Assembly: GCF_009910705.1 (NCBI RefSeq) | Contig: NZ_JAAAXJ010000003.1 | Span: 62,001 to 126,000 of the forward strand | Reading direction: 5' to 3' | Source: Microvirga arsenatis | GTDB lineage: Bacteria; Pseudomonadota; Alphaproteobacteria; Rhizobiales; Beijerinckiaceae | Length of the DNA: 64,000 nt | In this document: in pieces, positions 22,712 to 33,827 of the stretch | Layout of the letters: each line of letters opens with the position of its first letter | How positions within the stretch are numbered: the first letter of the stretch is position 1 | Notes under the pieces: model-generated | Seen by the model: only the letters and a program-made list of their open reading frames with translations | What the model was told of the DNA's origin: nothing | Database searches by the model: none | Position numbers and translations under genes: made by a program

Positions 22712-24177
22712 GCACGCGATCCCTGAAGCTCGGCGATCTTCTCGATCTTGCGGCAGGCGACGCTCAGGCGTCCCTTTCCGTGTCGAAGATCGCTTCCGAC
22801 AGCCGCAAGGTGGAGCCCGGCACCCTGTTCTTCGCCGTGCCCGGCACCAAGGTGGACGGCATGAGCTTCGTGCCGCAGGCGGCGGCTGCAGGCGCGGTCG
22901 CCATCGTCGGCGAGGCCGGACGTCCGGCCGATCTGCCGAACCATGTGGCCTATCTGCAGGTGAAGGACGTGCGCCGGACGCTCGCTCTTGCGGCCGCCCG
23001 TTTCTTTCCCAGGCAGCCGGAGAAGGTCGTCGCCGTCACGGGCACCAGCGGCAAGAGCTCCGTGGCCGACTTCACGCGCCAGCTCTTCGCAGCGCTCGGC
23101 TACAAATCCGCGAGCGTCGGCACGCTCGGCATCATCACCTCGGACGGTGCGGCCTACGGCTCGCTGACGACGCCCGACCCGATCTCCTTGCACGAGAGCT
23201 TCGACCGGCTGGCCAATGACGGCGTGACTCGCCTGGCCATGGAGGCCTCCTCGCACGGGATCGACCAGCGCCGCCTCGACGGGGTGCGCCTGCATGCGGC
23301 GGGCTTCACCAATCTCGGCCGCGACCACCTGGACTACCACGCCACCATGGAATCCTACGCGGCGGCGAAGCTTCGGCTCTTCGATACGCTCCTGCCGCAG
23401 GATGCGCCGGCCGTCATCAATGCCGACGGCCCCTCTGCGGATCTGTTCCTGCAGGGTGCGCGCCGCCGGGGCCTTTCTCTCATCACCACCGGTACGGCCG
23501 GCGAGACCATCCGGCTCGTCGAAGCCCGTGCCGAGGGATTCGCGCAGGCGTTGACGGTCGAGGCTTACGGTCGAACGATCCGGACGACCCTGCCGCTTCT
23601 CGGCGCCTTTCAGGTCGAGAACGCGCTGGTCGCTGCCGGCCTCGTGCTGGCGGTGGAAGGCGAGGGCAGGGCGGCCGAGGTGTTCGAGGGTTTCAGAACC
23701 CTGAAGGGCGTCTCCGGCCGCCTGGAGCAGGTGGGCGAGATCGATGGCGCGCTCTGCATCGTCGACTACGCCCACAAGCCCGACGCGCTCGCCCATGTGC
23801 TCGATGCCCTGCGTCCCTTCGTGAAGGGACGCCTCGTCTGCATTCTCGGCTGCGGCGGCGACCGGGATCGCGGCAAGCGCCCCCTCATGGGCCAGATCGC
23901 TGCCGATAAGGCGGATGCCGTCATCGTCACGGACGATAATCCTCGTTCCGAGGATCCGGCGGCCATCCGCGCCGAGGTCCTGAAGGGGGCGCCCGGCGCC
24001 CGCGAGATCGGCGATCGCGCACAGGCCATCCGCACCGCCGTGAGCGAGCTCCGGCAGGGCGATATTCTGGTCGTCGCCGGCAAAGGCCATGAAACGGGCC
24101 AAATCATCGGCGACCGGACCCTGCCGTTCTCGGACCACGAGGAGGTCCGGACGGCCATTGCAGCGAGGCAGGGATGA
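22708..24177 (+). CDS. murE: UDP-N-acetylmuramoyl-L-alanyl-D-glutamate--2,6-diaminopimelate ligase
   Basis: Adds meso-diaminopimelate to the growing muropeptide precursor in the cytosol. It has 489 residues with the three Mur ligase domains. The ATP loop GTSGKSS lies near residue 111, and DNPR (in TDDNPRSEDP) is the signature for diaminopimelate rather than lysine. Overlaps with ftsI and murF are both 4 bases, so translation is coupled. Confidence 0.96.
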   Translation: MSTRSLKLGDLLDLAAGDAQASLSVSKIASDSRKVEPGTLFFAVPGTKVDGMSFVPQAAAAGAVAIVGEAGRPADLPNHVAYLQVKDVRRTLALAAARFFPRQPEKVVAVTGTSGKSSVADFTRQLFAALGYKSASVGTLGIITSDGAAYGSLTTPDPISLHESFDRLANDGVTRLAMEASSHGIDQRRLDGVRLHAAGFTNLGRDHLDYHATMESYAAAKLRLFDTLLPQDAPAVINADGPSADLFLQGARRRGLSLITTGTAGETIRLVEARAEGFAQALTVEAYGRTIRTTLPLLGAFQVENALVAAGLVLAVEGEGRAAEVFEGFRTLKGVSGRLEQVGEIDGALCIVDYAHKPDALAHVLDALRPFVKGRLVCILGCGGDRDRGKRPLMGQIAADKADAVIVTDDNPRSEDPAAIRAEVLKGAPGAREIGDRAQAIRTAVSELRQGDILVVAGKGHETGQIIGDRTLPFSDHEEVRTAIAARQG

Positions 24178-25607
24178 ATTCGCCCCTTTGGACAAGAGAC
24201 GAGATCGCAGCCGCCACCGGCGCCCGGGTCGGCGGCGGCTTCGGGCAGGCGACCGGCGCCTCCATCGACACGCGCACGCTCGAGCCCGGCGATCTCTACT
24301 TCGCCATCAGGGGCGACGTGCATGACGGCCACGATTTCGTGCCGGCGGCCCTGGAGAAGGGCGCATCGGCTGCCGTCGTGTCCGAGGAAAAGGCTCCTGC
24401 CTTCTCTGGCTCCGACAGGCTGATCGTCGTCCCGGACGTGCTGGAGGCGATGCGCCAGATGGGTCGCGCGGCCCGCGCCCGCACGGGCGCGAGAATCGTC
24501 GCGGTCACCGGCTCGGTCGGCAAGACAGGCACCAAGGAGGCCATGCGCCTCGCGCTCTCCGGCCAGGGCGCGACCCACGCCTCGGTGGCGTCCTACAACA
24601 ACCATTGGGGCGTGCCGCTGACGCTCGCCCGCATGCCGCGGGAAACCGCCTTCGGCGTGTTCGAGATCGGCATGAACCATGCCTATGAGATCCTGCCGCT
24701 CACGAGCATGGTGCGCCCGCATGTGGCGGTGATCACCACCGTGGAGCCGGTCCATATCGAGTTCTTCCCCTCGCTCTGGGGCATCGCCGATGCCAAGGGC
24801 GAGATCTTTGCAGGCCTCGAGCCCGGCGGCACCGCGGTGATCAACCGCGACAACGCCTATTTCGAGCGCATGCGCGCCCATGCTCTTGCCTCGGCGGCCG
24901 GCCGCGTCGTCACCTTCGGCGAGCACGAGGCGGCGGACATCCGTGCCCGGCAGATCGTCGTGAAACCCGACCATTCCATGGTGGATGCCACGATCTTCGG
25001 CGAGCCCCTGACCTACAGGATCGGCACGGCTGGCCGGCACCACGCCCTCAATTCCCTGAGCGTGCTTGCAGCCTCCCATGCGCTCGGCGCCGATGTGGCG
25101 CTGGTGGCGCTCTCTTTCGCGGAACTGAAGCCTCCGGTCGGCCGCGGCGAGAGGACCATCCTCTCCGTCGACGGCGGTGAGGCCCTGCTGATCGACGAGA
25201 GCTACAATGCGAACCCCGCCTCCATGCGCGCGGCGCTCGCCAATCTCGGGGCGGTGGAGCTCGCTCGCGGGGCGCGGCGGATTGCCGTGCTGGGCGACAT
25301 GAAGGAACTGGGCGAGAAGGGGCCCGGGCTCCATTCGGAGCTGGCGGAAGCGATCCAGTCCAGCGGGACCGACCTCGTCTTCGCGGCCGGCCCTTTGATG
25401 AGACATCTTGTCGATGCCCTGCCCAAGGCCGTCGTTGCAGCCCATGCGGAAAGTTCCGCCGAGCTGGTCGATGCGGTCTGCGCCGCGGTGCGTCCCGGCG
25501 ACGCGGTGACCGTCAAGGGATCGCTCAGCATGAAGATGGCCCTGGTTGTCAAAGCTTTGAAAGAACGTTACGGCGCGAGCCCTGCGGCCCACGCGCTGAA
25601 AGGATGA
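24174..25607 (+). CDS. murF: UDP-N-acetylmuramoyl-tripeptide--D-alanyl-D-alanine ligase
   Basis: Attaches D-Ala-D-Ala to the tripeptide precursor, completing the UDP-MurNAc-pentapeptide. It has 477 residues with the Mur ligase ATP loop GSVGKTGTK near residue 114 and the C-terminal motif YNANPASMRAAL (about 343-354). It overlaps murE by 4 bases and lies 3 bases before mraY. The dipeptide substrate is made by Ddl at 32904. Confidence 0.96.
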   Translation: MNSPLWTRDEIAAATGARVGGGFGQATGASIDTRTLEPGDLYFAIRGDVHDGHDFVPAALEKGASAAVVSEEKAPAFSGSDRLIVVPDVLEAMRQMGRAARARTGARIVAVTGSVGKTGTKEAMRLALSGQGATHASVASYNNHWGVPLTLARMPRETAFGVFEIGMNHAYEILPLTSMVRPHVAVITTVEPVHIEFFPSLWGIADAKGEIFAGLEPGGTAVINRDNAYFERMRAHALASAAGRVVTFGEHEAADIRARQIVVKPDHSMVDATIFGEPLTYRIGTAGRHHALNSLSVLAASHALGADVALVALSFAELKPPVGRGERTILSVDGGEALLIDESYNANPASMRAALANLGAVELARGARRIAVLGDMKELGEKGPGLHSELAEAIQSSGTDLVFAAGPLMRHLVDALPKAVVAAHAESSAELVDAVCAAVRPGDAVTVKGSLSMKMALVVKALKERYGASPAAHALKG

Positions 25608-25610
25608 TCG

Positions 25611-26696
25611 ATGTTGACCTGGTTGGCTGAGCTCAGCCATATTTTCAGCCCCCTCAATATCTTCCGCTACATCACGTTCCGCACCGGCGGCGCGACGGCG
25701 ACCGCCATGCTGTTCGTGTTCCTGTTCGGCCCCGCGATCATCTCGCTCCTGCGCGTGCGCCAGGGCAAGGGACAGCCGATCCGCGAGGACGGTCCGCAGA
25801 CGCACCTGCTGACCAAGCGCGGCACCCCGACCATGGGCGGCCTGATGATCCTGGCGGGCGTGCTCGTATCGACCCTGCTCTGGGCGAATCTCGAGAACCA
25901 CTATGTCTGGATCGTGCTGTTCGTCACCGTGGGCTTCGGCGCCATCGGCTTCTATGACGATTACCTGAAGGTGACGAAGCAGTCGCACAAGGGCTTCTCC
26001 GGCCGCTCGCGCCTCGCCATCGAGGCGATCATCGCGGGCCTCGCCTGCATCGCGATCTCCTACATGGCCACCCCGGGCCTGGCGAACAAGCTGGCGCTGC
26101 CCTTCTCGAAGGACCTGATCATCAATCTCGGCTGGTTCTACGTGATCTTCGCCGGCTTCGTGATCGTCGGCGCCGGCAATGCGGTCAACATCACCGACGG
26201 CCTCGACGGCCTCGCCATCGTGCCGGTGATGATCGCGGCCGGCACCTTCGGCTTCATCGCCTATCTCGCCGGCAACGCGGTGTTCTCCAACTACCTGCAG
26301 ATCCATTTCGTGCCCGGCACCGGCGAGCTTGCCGTGCTGTGCGGCGCGCTCATCGGCGCAGGCCTCGGCTTCCTCTGGTTCAACGCGCCTCCCGCTCAGA
26401 TCTTCATGGGCGACACGGGCTCGCTCGCCCTCGGAGGCATGCTCGGCACCATCGCAGTGGCGGCCAAGCACGAGATCGTGCTCGCCATCGTCGGCGGCCT
26501 GTTCGTGCTGGAGATCATGTCCGTGATCATCCAGGTCGCGTCCTTCAAGCTCACGGGCAAGCGCGTCTTCAAGATGGCGCCGATCCATCACCATTTCGAG
26601 CAGCTCGGCTGGACCGAGCCGCAGGTGGTGATCCGCTTCTGGATCATCGCCGTCATTCTGGCCCTCACCGGCCTCGCCACCCTGAAGCTGCGGTAA
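25611..26696 (+). CDS. mraY: Phospho-N-acetylmuramoyl-pentapeptide-transferase
   Basis: An integral membrane enzyme of 361 residues with about ten helices that transfers the pentapeptide precursor to undecaprenyl phosphate, forming lipid I. Family motifs are visible: GTPTMGG (the nucleotide/drug-binding loop), FYDDYLK with the paired Asp residues, [10 protein letters not shown], and the C-terminal PIHHHFE. It is followed after 5 bases by murD. Confidence 0.97.
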   Translation: MLTWLAELSHIFSPLNIFRYITFRTGGATATAMLFVFLFGPAIISLLRVRQGKGQPIREDGPQTHLLTKRGTPTMGGLMILAGVLVSTLLWANLENHYVWIVLFVTVGFGAIGFYDDYLKVTKQSHKGFSGRSRLAIEAIIAGLACIAISYMATPGLANKLALPFSKDLIINLGWFYVIFAGFVIVGAGNAVNITDGLDGLAIVPVMIAAGTFGFIAYLAGNAVFSNYLQIHFVPGTGELAVLCGALIGAGLGFLWFNAPPAQIFMGDTGSLALGGMLGTIAVAAKHEIVLAIVGGLFVLEIMSVIIQVASFKLTGKRVFKMAPIHHHFEQLGWTEPQVVIRFWIIAVILALTGLATLKLR

Positions 26697-26701
26697 GGCG
26701 C

Positions 26702-28093
26702 ATGACACCCGTCACCTCCTTCGCAGGCAAAACACTCGCTCTCTTCGGCCTCGGCGGCTCGGGGCTGGCGACGGCGCTTGCCTTGAAGGAGGGCGGGGCG
26801 CGGGTGGTCGCCTGCGACGACAACCCGGCGAAGATGGCGGAGGCGAATGCCAAAGGCATTGAGACCGCCGACCTGCGCGATGCCGACTGGTCGCGATTTT
26901 CGTCCCTGATCCTCTCGCCCGGCGTGCCGCTGACCCATCCGGAGCCGCATTGGTCGGCGAAGCTGGCGAGAGAGGCCGGAATCGAGATCATCGGCGACAT
27001 CGAGCTGTTCTGCCGCGAGCGCGCGAGGATCGCGCCGAACGCGCCCTTCGTGGCCATCACCGGCACCAACGGCAAGTCCACCACCACGGCACTCATCGCG
27101 CATATCCTGCGCGAGGCCGGCCGCGACGTGCAGATGGGGGGCAATATCGGCACGGCGATCCTGTCCCTCGAGCCGCCCTCCGACGGCCGCATCCACGTGA
27201 TCGAGTGCTCCTCGTTCCAGATCGACCTCGCGCCGTCGCTTGCTCCCACCATCGGCGTCCATCTCAACCTCTCGCCCGACCACATCGACCGGCACGGGAC
27301 GATGGAGAACTACGCGGCGATCAAGGAGCGGCTGGTGGCGAAGGCGGGCCTTGCCGTCATCGGCGTCGACGACCCGATGAGCCGCGCGATTGCCGAGCGC
27401 TGCGAAGCCGGGGGCGTGAACGTCGCGCGCGTCTCGATCGAGCCGCTCGGCGTGAAGGGCATCTTTGCGGACGAGGATACCCTTGTCGGGGTGACTGAAA
27501 CCGATATGGCTGCTGTAGCCAATCTGTCGGGCATCGGCTCGCTGCGCGGCGCGCACAACGCGCAGAACGCCGCTGCAGCCGTTGCCGTCGCCTTGGCCTT
27601 GAACGTTTCTCCGGAAAGCATCCGCTCCGGTCTCCATACCTTCCCCGGCCTGCCGCATCGCATGGAGGAGGTCGGTCGCATCGGGGCCGCTCTCTTCATC
27701 AACGATTCCAAGGCCACCAACGCGGATTCCACCGAGAAGGCGCTCAAGTCCTTCGACGGCATTCTCTGGATCCTCGGCGGCAAGGCGAAGGAAGGCGGCA
27801 TCGAGCCGCTGAGGTCGTACTTTCCAAGGATCCGCAAGGCCTATCTCATCGGCGCAGCCGCGGACGAGTTTGCAGCGACGCTCGGCGGAGACGTCCCGCA
27901 TGTTCATTGCGGCACCCTCGACAAGGCCGTGGAGCAGGCCGCCGCCGACGCGGCGGCGATGGACGGCCCAGCCGTCGTGCTGCTCTCGCCGGCCTGCGCG
28001 TCCTACGACCAGTTTCCCAATTACGAAGTGCGCGGAAACCACTTCCGCGATCTGGTCCGGGCCCTGCCCGGCATCGAAGCCAAGGGGGCTTGA
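26702..28093 (+). CDS. murD: UDP-N-acetylmuramoylalanine--D-glutamate ligase
   Basis: Adds D-glutamate to UDP-MurNAc-L-Ala. It has 463 residues with an N-terminal Rossmann domain ([12 protein letters not shown]), the ATP loop [11 protein letters not shown] (near 117-127) and the C-terminal domain with [11 protein letters not shown]. The ATG at 26702 follows mraY. Longer frames reaching 26339 run inside mraY and are not real. It precedes ftsW by 2 bases. Confidence 0.96.
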   Translation: MTPVTSFAGKTLALFGLGGSGLATALALKEGGARVVACDDNPAKMAEANAKGIETADLRDADWSRFSSLILSPGVPLTHPEPHWSAKLAREAGIEIIGDIELFCRERARIAPNAPFVAITGTNGKSTTTALIAHILREAGRDVQMGGNIGTAILSLEPPSDGRIHVIECSSFQIDLAPSLAPTIGVHLNLSPDHIDRHGTMENYAAIKERLVAKAGLAVIGVDDPMSRAIAERCEAGGVNVARVSIEPLGVKGIFADEDTLVGVTETDMAAVANLSGIGSLRGAHNAQNAAAAVAVALALNVSPESIRSGLHTFPGLPHRMEEVGRIGAALFINDSKATNADSTEKALKSFDGILWILGGKAKEGGIEPLRSYFPRIRKAYLIGAAADEFAATLGGDVPHVHCGTLDKAVEQAAADAAAMDGPAVVLLSPACASYDQFPNYEVRGNHFRDLVRALPGIEAKGA

Positions 28094-28095
28094 AG

Positions 28096-29235
28096 ATGGT
28101 GTCACGCGCGGAACGCTCGGCTTTCGGCGATTGGTGGTGGACGGTCGACCGCCTGCTGCTCGCAGGCCTCGCCATCCTCATGCTTGCGGGCCTCGTCTTC
28201 CTCATGGCCGGGGGTCCGCCGGTGGCGGAGCGGCTCGGGCTTTCGACCTTCCACTTCGTGAACCGGCAGGTGATGTTCCTCATCCCGGCCCTGCTCATCA
28301 TGATTCCGGTCTCGTTCCTGTCCCTGCGCCATATCAGGCGCCTGGCCCTCATCGTCTATGCGGCGGGCATGGTGCTGATCCTGCTCGCGTTTCAGTACGG
28401 TCCCGAAATCAAGGGGGCCCATCGCTGGATCATGATCGGCCCGCTCGGCCTCCAGCCCTCCGAGTTCGTGAAGCCCGCCTTCGTGGTGCTCGCCGCCTGG
28501 GCCTTCTCGGAGGGCGCGCGGCGCAAGGACGTGCCGGGCACGCTGATGGCCTTCCTGCTCCTGCCCGCCACCATCATCCCGCTCATCCTGCAGCCCGATT
28601 TCGGCCAGACCATGCTCGTCACCATCGTGTGGTGCGGCCTGTTCTTCGTCGCCGGCCTGCACTGGTTCTGGGTGATGGGCCTCGGCGCCGGCGGGCTCCT
28701 GGGCATCGGCGCGGCCTATCAGTTCCTGCCGCACGTGCGCGCCCGCATCGAGCGCTTCCTCGACAAGGATTCCGGCGACACCTTCCAGGTGGACACGGCC
28801 ATGGAATCCTTCGCCCGCGGCGGCTGGCTCGGGCGCGGCCCGGGCGAGGGCACGGTCAAGCGCATCCTGCCCGATGCGCATACCGACTTCATCTTCGCCG
28901 TCACGGCGGAAGAGTTCGGCATCATCGTCTGCCTCGCGCTGCTCGCGGTCTTCGCCTTCATCGTGCTGCGCGGCCTCACGCTCGCCCGCCGCAACGAGGA
29001 TCCGTTCTGCCGCCTCGCCGCCACGGGCCTCATCTTCATGTTCGGCCTGCAGGCCTGCATCAACATGATGGTGAACGTGCATCTCATGCCGGCCAAGGGA
29101 ATGACGCTGCCCTTCATCTCCTATGGCGGCTCCTCGCTGCTTTCGCTCGCGCTCGGCATGGGCTTCCTGATCGCGCTCACGCGCCGACGTCCTCGCGCCG
29201 AGATGATGGATCACTTCAGCCAGGATCGGGCTTGA
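28096..29235 (+). CDS. ftsW: Peptidoglycan glycosyltransferase FtsW (SEDS)
   Basis: Septal SEDS glycan polymerase, partner of FtsI. It has 379 residues with about ten membrane helices. The conserved family features are GPLGLQPSEF, LQPDFGQTM with the catalytic Asp, and the late loop INMMVNVHLMPAKGMTLPFI. The short N-terminus before the first helix (about residues 1-20) is cytoplasmic. The gene starts 2 bases after murD, with a frame upstream that runs through murD and is discarded. Confidence 0.96.
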   Translation: MVSRAERSAFGDWWWTVDRLLLAGLAILMLAGLVFLMAGGPPVAERLGLSTFHFVNRQVMFLIPALLIMIPVSFLSLRHIRRLALIVYAAGMVLILLAFQYGPEIKGAHRWIMIGPLGLQPSEFVKPAFVVLAAWAFSEGARRKDVPGTLMAFLLLPATIIPLILQPDFGQTMLVTIVWCGLFFVAGLHWFWVMGLGAGGLLGIGAAYQFLPHVRARIERFLDKDSGDTFQVDTAMESFARGGWLGRGPGEGTVKRILPDAHTDFIFAVTAEEFGIIVCLALLAVFAFIVLRGLTLARRNEDPFCRLAATGLIFMFGLQACINMMVNVHLMPAKGMTLPFISYGGSSLLSLALGMGFLIALTRRRPRAEMMDHFSQDRA

Positions 29236-29239
29236 AAGT

Positions 29240-30358
29240 ATGAACGCGCCTCTCGTCCTCCTGACCGCCGGGGGCACCGGCGGCCACCTCTTTCCGGCCG
29301 AGGCCCTCGCCAATGCCTTGAAAGCCAAAGGCTGCCGTGTGGCGCTCGCCACCGACAAGCGCGCCAATGCCTATGCGGGATCGTTCCCGGCCGACGAGAT
29401 CGTCGAGATCCCGTCCGCGACGCCGTCGGGGCGCTCCGTGCCGCAGATGGCGAAGGCCGCGCTGAAGCTGGGGCAAGGAACGCTGGCATCCGTCGGCATG
29501 ATCCGCCGTCTCAAGCCCGCGGTGGTCGTGGGCTTCGGCGGCTATCCCACCGTGCCGCCGGTGGTCGCCGCCTCGCTCCTCAAGGTGCCGACGGCGATCC
29601 ATGAGGCGAACGGCGTCATGGGCCGCGCCAACCGCCTGCTCGCGCGGCGGGCCACGGTCATCGCGACTGGTTTTGCCAACATCAAGGGCATTCCGGCCAG
29701 CGTTCCGGGTAAGGTGATCCACACCGGCAACCCGATCCGCCCGGCGGTGCTGGAGGCGGCCAAGCAGCCCTATGCGCCGCTCACACCGGGCGAGAGTCTC
29801 CGCCTCCTCGTGGTCGGCGGCAGCCAGGGCGCCCGGGTGATGAGCGACGTGGTGCCGCCGGCCGTCGAACTCCTGCCCCCCGCGCTCCGCTCCCGCATCG
29901 TCATCACGCAGCAGGCGAGGGGCGAGGATCTTGAGCGGGTGCGCGCCCATTACCAGAAACTGGGTGTGGAATTCGAGGCCGAGCCCTTCTTCAAGGACCT
30001 GCCGCATCGCCTGGCCGGGGCCCATCTCGTGGTCTCCCGCTCCGGCGCCTCGACCGTCGCGGAACTGGCCGCGATCGGTCGCCCCTCGATCCTCGTTCCC
30101 CTGCCGGGCTCGCTCGATCAGGATCAGGCGGCCAACGCCAAGACCCTCGGGGATCTGGGCGCCGCCATCGTTTGCCCGCAATCGGACTTCACCCCTGAAC
30201 GGCTGGCAAAAGAGCTTCAGACCTTTTTTCAGGAGCCTGACCGCTTGACCAGAGCCGCCGCCGCCGCACATACGGCCGGCATCATGGATGCGGCTGAGCG
30301 GTTGGCTCAGGCCGTCCTAAAACTCATCCCCTTCTATTATCACGGAAAAAGACGATGA
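29240..30358 (+). CDS. murG: UDP-N-acetylglucosamine--lipid I N-acetylglucosaminyltransferase
   Basis: Membrane-associated GT28 enzyme of 372 residues that converts lipid I to lipid II. The N-terminal loop [12 protein letters not shown] binds the lipid substrate side. The C-terminal domain has GGSQGAR, and the UDP-GlcNAc-binding segment [19 protein letters not shown] follows. It overlaps murC by 4 bases. Confidence 0.97.
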   Translation: MNAPLVLLTAGGTGGHLFPAEALANALKAKGCRVALATDKRANAYAGSFPADEIVEIPSATPSGRSVPQMAKAALKLGQGTLASVGMIRRLKPAVVVGFGGYPTVPPVVAASLLKVPTAIHEANGVMGRANRLLARRATVIATGFANIKGIPASVPGKVIHTGNPIRPAVLEAAKQPYAPLTPGESLRLLVVGGSQGARVMSDVVPPAVELLPPALRSRIVITQQARGEDLERVRAHYQKLGVEFEAEPFFKDLPHRLAGAHLVVSRSGASTVAELAAIGRPSILVPLPGSLDQDQAANAKTLGDLGAAIVCPQSDFTPERLAKELQTFFQEPDRLTRAAAAAHTAGIMDAAERLAQAVLKLIPFYYHGKRR

Positions 30359-31770
30359 AACTGCCGCCGAAGCTTGGTCCCATTCACTTCATCGGAATCG
30401 GCGGCATCGGCATGTCGGGCATCGCCGAGGTCATGCACAACCTCGGCTATACGGTTCAGGGCTCCGACGCCGCCGACAACTACAACGTGAAGCGCCTCGC
30501 CGACAAAGGCATCAAGACCTTCATCGGCCACAAGGCGGAGAACGTGGAGAATGCCGAGATCGTGGTGGTCTCCACCGCCATCAAGCGCGACAACCCGGAA
30601 TTGGTCGTCGCCCGCGAGAAGCGTCTGCCGGTGGTGCGCCGCGCCGAGATGCTGGCCGAGCTCATGCGCTTCAAGTCCTGCGTCGCGGTGGCCGGCACCC
30701 ACGGCAAGACCACGACCACGTCGCTCGTCGCGACCCTCCTCGATGCGGGCGGGCTCGACCCCACGGTCATCAACGGCGGCATCATCAATGCCTACGGCAC
30801 CAATGCCCGCATGGGCGACGGCCAGTGGATGGTGGTGGAGGCGGACGAGTCGGATGGCACCTTCCTCAAGCTTCCGGCGGACGTGGCCATCGTCACCAAC
30901 ATCGACGCCGAGCACCTTGACCATTTCGGCACCTTCGACGCGATCAAGGACGCCTTCCATTCCTTCATCAACTCGATCCCGTTCTACGGCTTCGCGGTGA
31001 TGTGCATCGACCATCCGACCGTGCAGGACCTCGTCGGCCGCATCGAGGACCGGCGCATCATCACCTACGGCGAGAACCCGCAGGCCGACGTGCGCCTAAT
31101 GGACGTGGATTCCCGCGGCGGCAAGAACCGCTTCCGCGTGATGATCCGCGACCGCCGCCCCGGCTTCCGCCTCGAGCTCGAAGACCTCGTCCTGCCGATG
31201 CCGGGCGCGCACAATGCGCTCAATGCCACCGCCGCCATCGCCGTCGCGCACGAACTCGGCGTCTCGCCCGACCAGATCCGCAAGGCGCTCGCGGGCTTCG
31301 GCGGCGTGAAGCGGCGCTTCACCCGCACGGGGGAGTGGAACGGCGTCACCGTGTTCGACGATTACGGCCACCATCCCATCGAGATCGCGGCGGTGCTCAA
31401 GGCCGCGCGCGCCTCCACGGACGGACAGGTGATCGCCGTGGTGCAGCCGCATCGCTACTCGCGCCTGTCCTCCCTGTTCGACCAGTTCTGCACCTGCTTC
31501 AACGATGCGGATGCGGTGATCGTCGCCCCGGTCTACGCGGCCGGCGAGCAGCCGATCCCGGGCGCGGACCGCGACAGCCTCGTGTCGGGTCTCAAGGCTC
31601 GCGGCCACCGCAACGTGATGGCGCTCGAAAGGTCGGAGGAGCTCGCCGGCCTCGTGAAGGGCGTGGCGAAGCCGGGCGATTACGTGATCTGCCTGGGCGC
31701 GGGCAACATCACGCAATGGGCCTATGCCTTGCCGACCGAGCTTGAGGCCCTGGGCGAGAAGGCCGCTTGA
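30355..31770 (+). CDS. murC: UDP-N-acetylmuramate--L-alanine ligase
   Basis: First peptide-adding Mur ligase, joining L-Ala to UDP-MurNAc. It has 471 residues with N-terminal [16 protein letters not shown], the ATP loop [10 protein letters not shown] (near 119-128), the substrate segment EADESDGTF and the C-terminal DDYGHHP motif. It ends the first uninterrupted part of the dcw cluster: a 14-base-arm palindromic repeat separates it from murB. Confidence 0.97.
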   Translation: MKLPPKLGPIHFIGIGGIGMSGIAEVMHNLGYTVQGSDAADNYNVKRLADKGIKTFIGHKAENVENAEIVVVSTAIKRDNPELVVAREKRLPVVRRAEMLAELMRFKSCVAVAGTHGKTTTTSLVATLLDAGGLDPTVINGGIINAYGTNARMGDGQWMVVEADESDGTFLKLPADVAIVTNIDAEHLDHFGTFDAIKDAFHSFINSIPFYGFAVMCIDHPTVQDLVGRIEDRRIITYGENPQADVRLMDVDSRGGKNRFRVMIRDRRPGFRLELEDLVLPMPGAHNALNATAAIAVAHELGVSPDQIRKALAGFGGVKRRFTRTGEWNGVTVFDDYGHHPIEIAAVLKAARASTDGQVIAVVQPHRYSRLSSLFDQFCTCFNDADAVIVAPVYAAGEQPIPGADRDSLVSGLKARGHRNVMALERSEELAGLVKGVAKPGDYVICLGAGNITQWAYALPTELEALGEKAA

Positions 31771-31798
31771 AATTGTGTGCAGCAGCACAAGGTTTCCC

Positions 31799-31911
31799 CA
31801 TCCTGAGGAGCGCGCGAAGCGCTCGTCTCGAAGGACGGCGAAACCGCTTCCGGGGCTCGCCGGAGACGCCGCCATCCTTCGAGGCGCGGGCTATGCTCGC
31901 TCCTCAGGATG
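31799..31911. repeat. Palindromic intergenic repeat inside the dcw cluster
   Basis: Perfect 14-base inverted arms CATCCTGAGGAGCG (31799-31812) and CGCTCCTCAGGATG (31898-31911) enclose ~85 bases that themselves fold (CTCGAAGGA near 31828 against TCCTTCGAG near 31875). It is a dispersed REP-like element typical of Hyphomicrobiales, and distinct from the families at 11507 and 46761. It is the only sizeable gap between mraZ and ftsZ other than the ftsA-ftsZ spacer. Confidence 0.75.
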
Positions 31912-31929
31912 AGGGCTGTGGGGTGCTTC

Positions 31930-32850
31930 ATGTTTTCTGATATCGTTCCCGAGCTGAAGGCCCGCATGCCCGAGCTGCGCGGCAGGCTGGAGGCCAATGC
32001 GCCGACGGCGCCCCTGTCCTGGTTCCGCACGGGCGGCCCGGCGCAGGTGCTGTTCACGCCGGTGGATGCGGACGACCTTGCCTATTTCCTGCAACGGCTC
32101 GATCGCAGCGTCCCGGTTCTCGTCGTCGGCCTGGGCTCGAACCTGCTCATCCGCGACGGCGGATGGGAGGGCGTGGTGATTCGTCTCGGAAAGGGCTTCG
32201 CCGAGGTTGCCGTGGAGCCGGGCCTGCGCGTGCGCGCCGGAGCCGGCGCGCCGGACGTGAAGGTGGCGCGCGCGGCGGCGGAGGCCGGCATCGCGGGCCT
32301 TTCCTTCCTGCGCGGCATCCCCGGCACCATCGGCGGGGCGCTGCGCATGAACGGCGGCGCCTATGGCGGCGAGACCAAGGACGTGCTCGTCGAAGCCAGG
32401 GGCGTCACCCGCACGGGTGAGGCGGTCACGTTCACCAATGCGCAGATGGGCTTCACCTACCGCCATTCGAGCGTGCCGGACGACGTGATCTTCACCGAGG
32501 CGCTGTTCGAGGGCCGTCCCGGCAATCCGGAGGAGATCCTTGCCGAGATGAACGCCATCACCGAGGCGCGCTCCTCGACCCAGCCGGTCAATACACGCAC
32601 GGGCGGCTCCACCTTCAAGAACCCGCCGGGCCGAAAGGCCTGGGAGCTGGTCGATGCCGCCGGCTGCCGTGGGCTTCGCATGGGCGACGCCCAGGTGTCC
32701 GAGATGCATTGCAACTTCCTGATCAACCATGGCTCCGCCTCCGCTGCAGACATCGAGGGCTTGGGCGAAGAGGTCCGCCGCCGCGTCCGCGAGATGTCGG
32801 GCGTGGAGCTCGAGTGGGAAATCAAGCGGGTCGGGCTGCCGAAGCCCTGA
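31930..32850 (+). CDS. murB: UDP-N-acetylenolpyruvoylglucosamine reductase
   Basis: FAD enzyme that completes UDP-MurNAc synthesis. It has 306 residues of the type I family, with SWFRTGGPA (FAD-binding arginine), [13 protein letters not shown]-like [32 protein letters not shown], and the late GGSTFKNP with its catalytic Ser. The ATG at 31930 is preferred. The ATG at 31909 lies in the right arm of the palindromic repeat and would add seven residues unlike the family. Confidence 0.95.
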   Translation: MFSDIVPELKARMPELRGRLEANAPTAPLSWFRTGGPAQVLFTPVDADDLAYFLQRLDRSVPVLVVGLGSNLLIRDGGWEGVVIRLGKGFAEVAVEPGLRVRAGAGAPDVKVARAAAEAGIAGLSFLRGIPGTIGGALRMNGGAYGGETKDVLVEARGVTRTGEAVTFTNAQMGFTYRHSSVPDDVIFTEALFEGRPGNPEEILAEMNAITEARSSTQPVNTRTGGSTFKNPPGRKAWELVDAAGCRGLRMGDAQVSEMHCNFLINHGSASAADIEGLGEEVRRRVREMSGVELEWEIKRVGLPKP

Positions 32851-32903
32851 TTCGAATCGCTCATTTGTCCCGGCACGCCGGGTTAGCATGACGGGAGAGA
32901 CCC

Positions 32904-33827
32904 ATGGCGAAGCACGTTGCCATTCTCTATGGCGGCTGGTCGGCAGAGCGCGAGGTGAGCCTCAATTCGGGCCGGGCCTGCTGCAAGGCGCTCGAGGAGC
33001 AGGGCTACAAGGTCACGCCCATCGACGTGCAGCCCGACATCGCCACCGTTCTCCAGGCGGTCGCGCCGGACGTCGCGTTCAATGCGCTTCACGGACCGAT
33101 GGGCGAGGACGGCACCATCCAGGGCCTCCTGGAGATCCTGAGGATCCCCTACACCCATTCCGGGGTGCTTGCCTCGGCGCTCGCCATGCAGAAGGACAAG
33201 GCGAAGGTGGTCATGGCGGCGGCGGGCGTTCCGGTTCCGAAAGGCGTCGTCGTTAACCGTTTCGAGGCGGCGAAGAGCCACGTCCTGCCGGCGCCCTACG
33301 TGGTCAAGCCGGTCAACGAGGGCTCGTCCCACGGGGTCATCATCGTCCGCGAGGACCGCGCCCATCCGCCCCAGGAACTTCTGCGCGAGGACTGGCCCTA
33401 TGGCGATCAAGTGCTTGTGGAGCAATACATTCCCGGCCGCGAGCTGACCTGCGCCGTCATGGGGGACCGGGCGCTCGGGGTCATCGACATCCGGCCCGCC
33501 ACCGGGGTCTTCTACGATTACGATGCAAAATATGCGAAGGGGGGCTCCATTCACGTCCTCCCGGCAGAAATTAAACCGAATATTTACCAAAAGGTCCAAG
33601 AGTTGGCGTTAACGGCGCATCAAGCGCTCGGCTGCAGGGGAATCAGCCGCGCCGACTTGCGGTACGACGACACGCCCGGAGGAACCGGGGACCTCGTCGT
33701 TCTCGAAGTCAACACGCAACCCGGCATGACCGAGACGAGCTTGGTGCCAGAACTGGCAGCCCATGCGGGCTATACGTTTGGCGAGCTTGTGCAATGGATG
33801 GTGGAGGACGCTACCTGCAACCGATGA
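32904..33827 (+). CDS. ddl: D-alanine--D-alanine ligase
   Basis: ATP-grasp enzyme of 307 residues that makes the D-Ala-D-Ala dipeptide used by MurF. The N-terminal domain has LYGGWSAEREVSLNSG and the substrate Glu/Ser region. VNALHGP appears here as FNALHGPMGEDG, then the ATP-binding VVKPVNEGSSHGV, and the C-terminal metal-binding EVNTQPGMT. The ribosome site GGGAGAG precedes the start. It overlaps ftsQ by ATGA. Confidence 0.96.
   Translation: MAKHVAILYGGWSAEREVSLNSGRACCKALEEQGYKVTPIDVQPDIATVLQAVAPDVAFNALHGPMGEDGTIQGLLEILRIPYTHSGVLASALAMQKDKAKVVMAAAGVPVPKGVVVNRFEAAKSHVLPAPYVVKPVNEGSSHGVIIVREDRAHPPQELLREDWPYGDQVLVEQYIPGRELTCAVMGDRALGVIDIRPATGVFYDYDAKYAKGGSIHVLPAEIKPNIYQKVQELALTAHQALGCRGISRADLRYDDTPGGTGDLVVLEVNTQPGMTETSLVPELAAHAGYTFGELVQWMVEDATCNR

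Noticed and set aside
33560-33625. AT-rich patch inside ddl (ATTAAACCGAATATTTACC) as a CtrA site for ftsQA
   Set aside because: The half-sites do not fit TTAA-N7-TTAA spacing. It may be a promoter but cannot be supported as a CtrA box.
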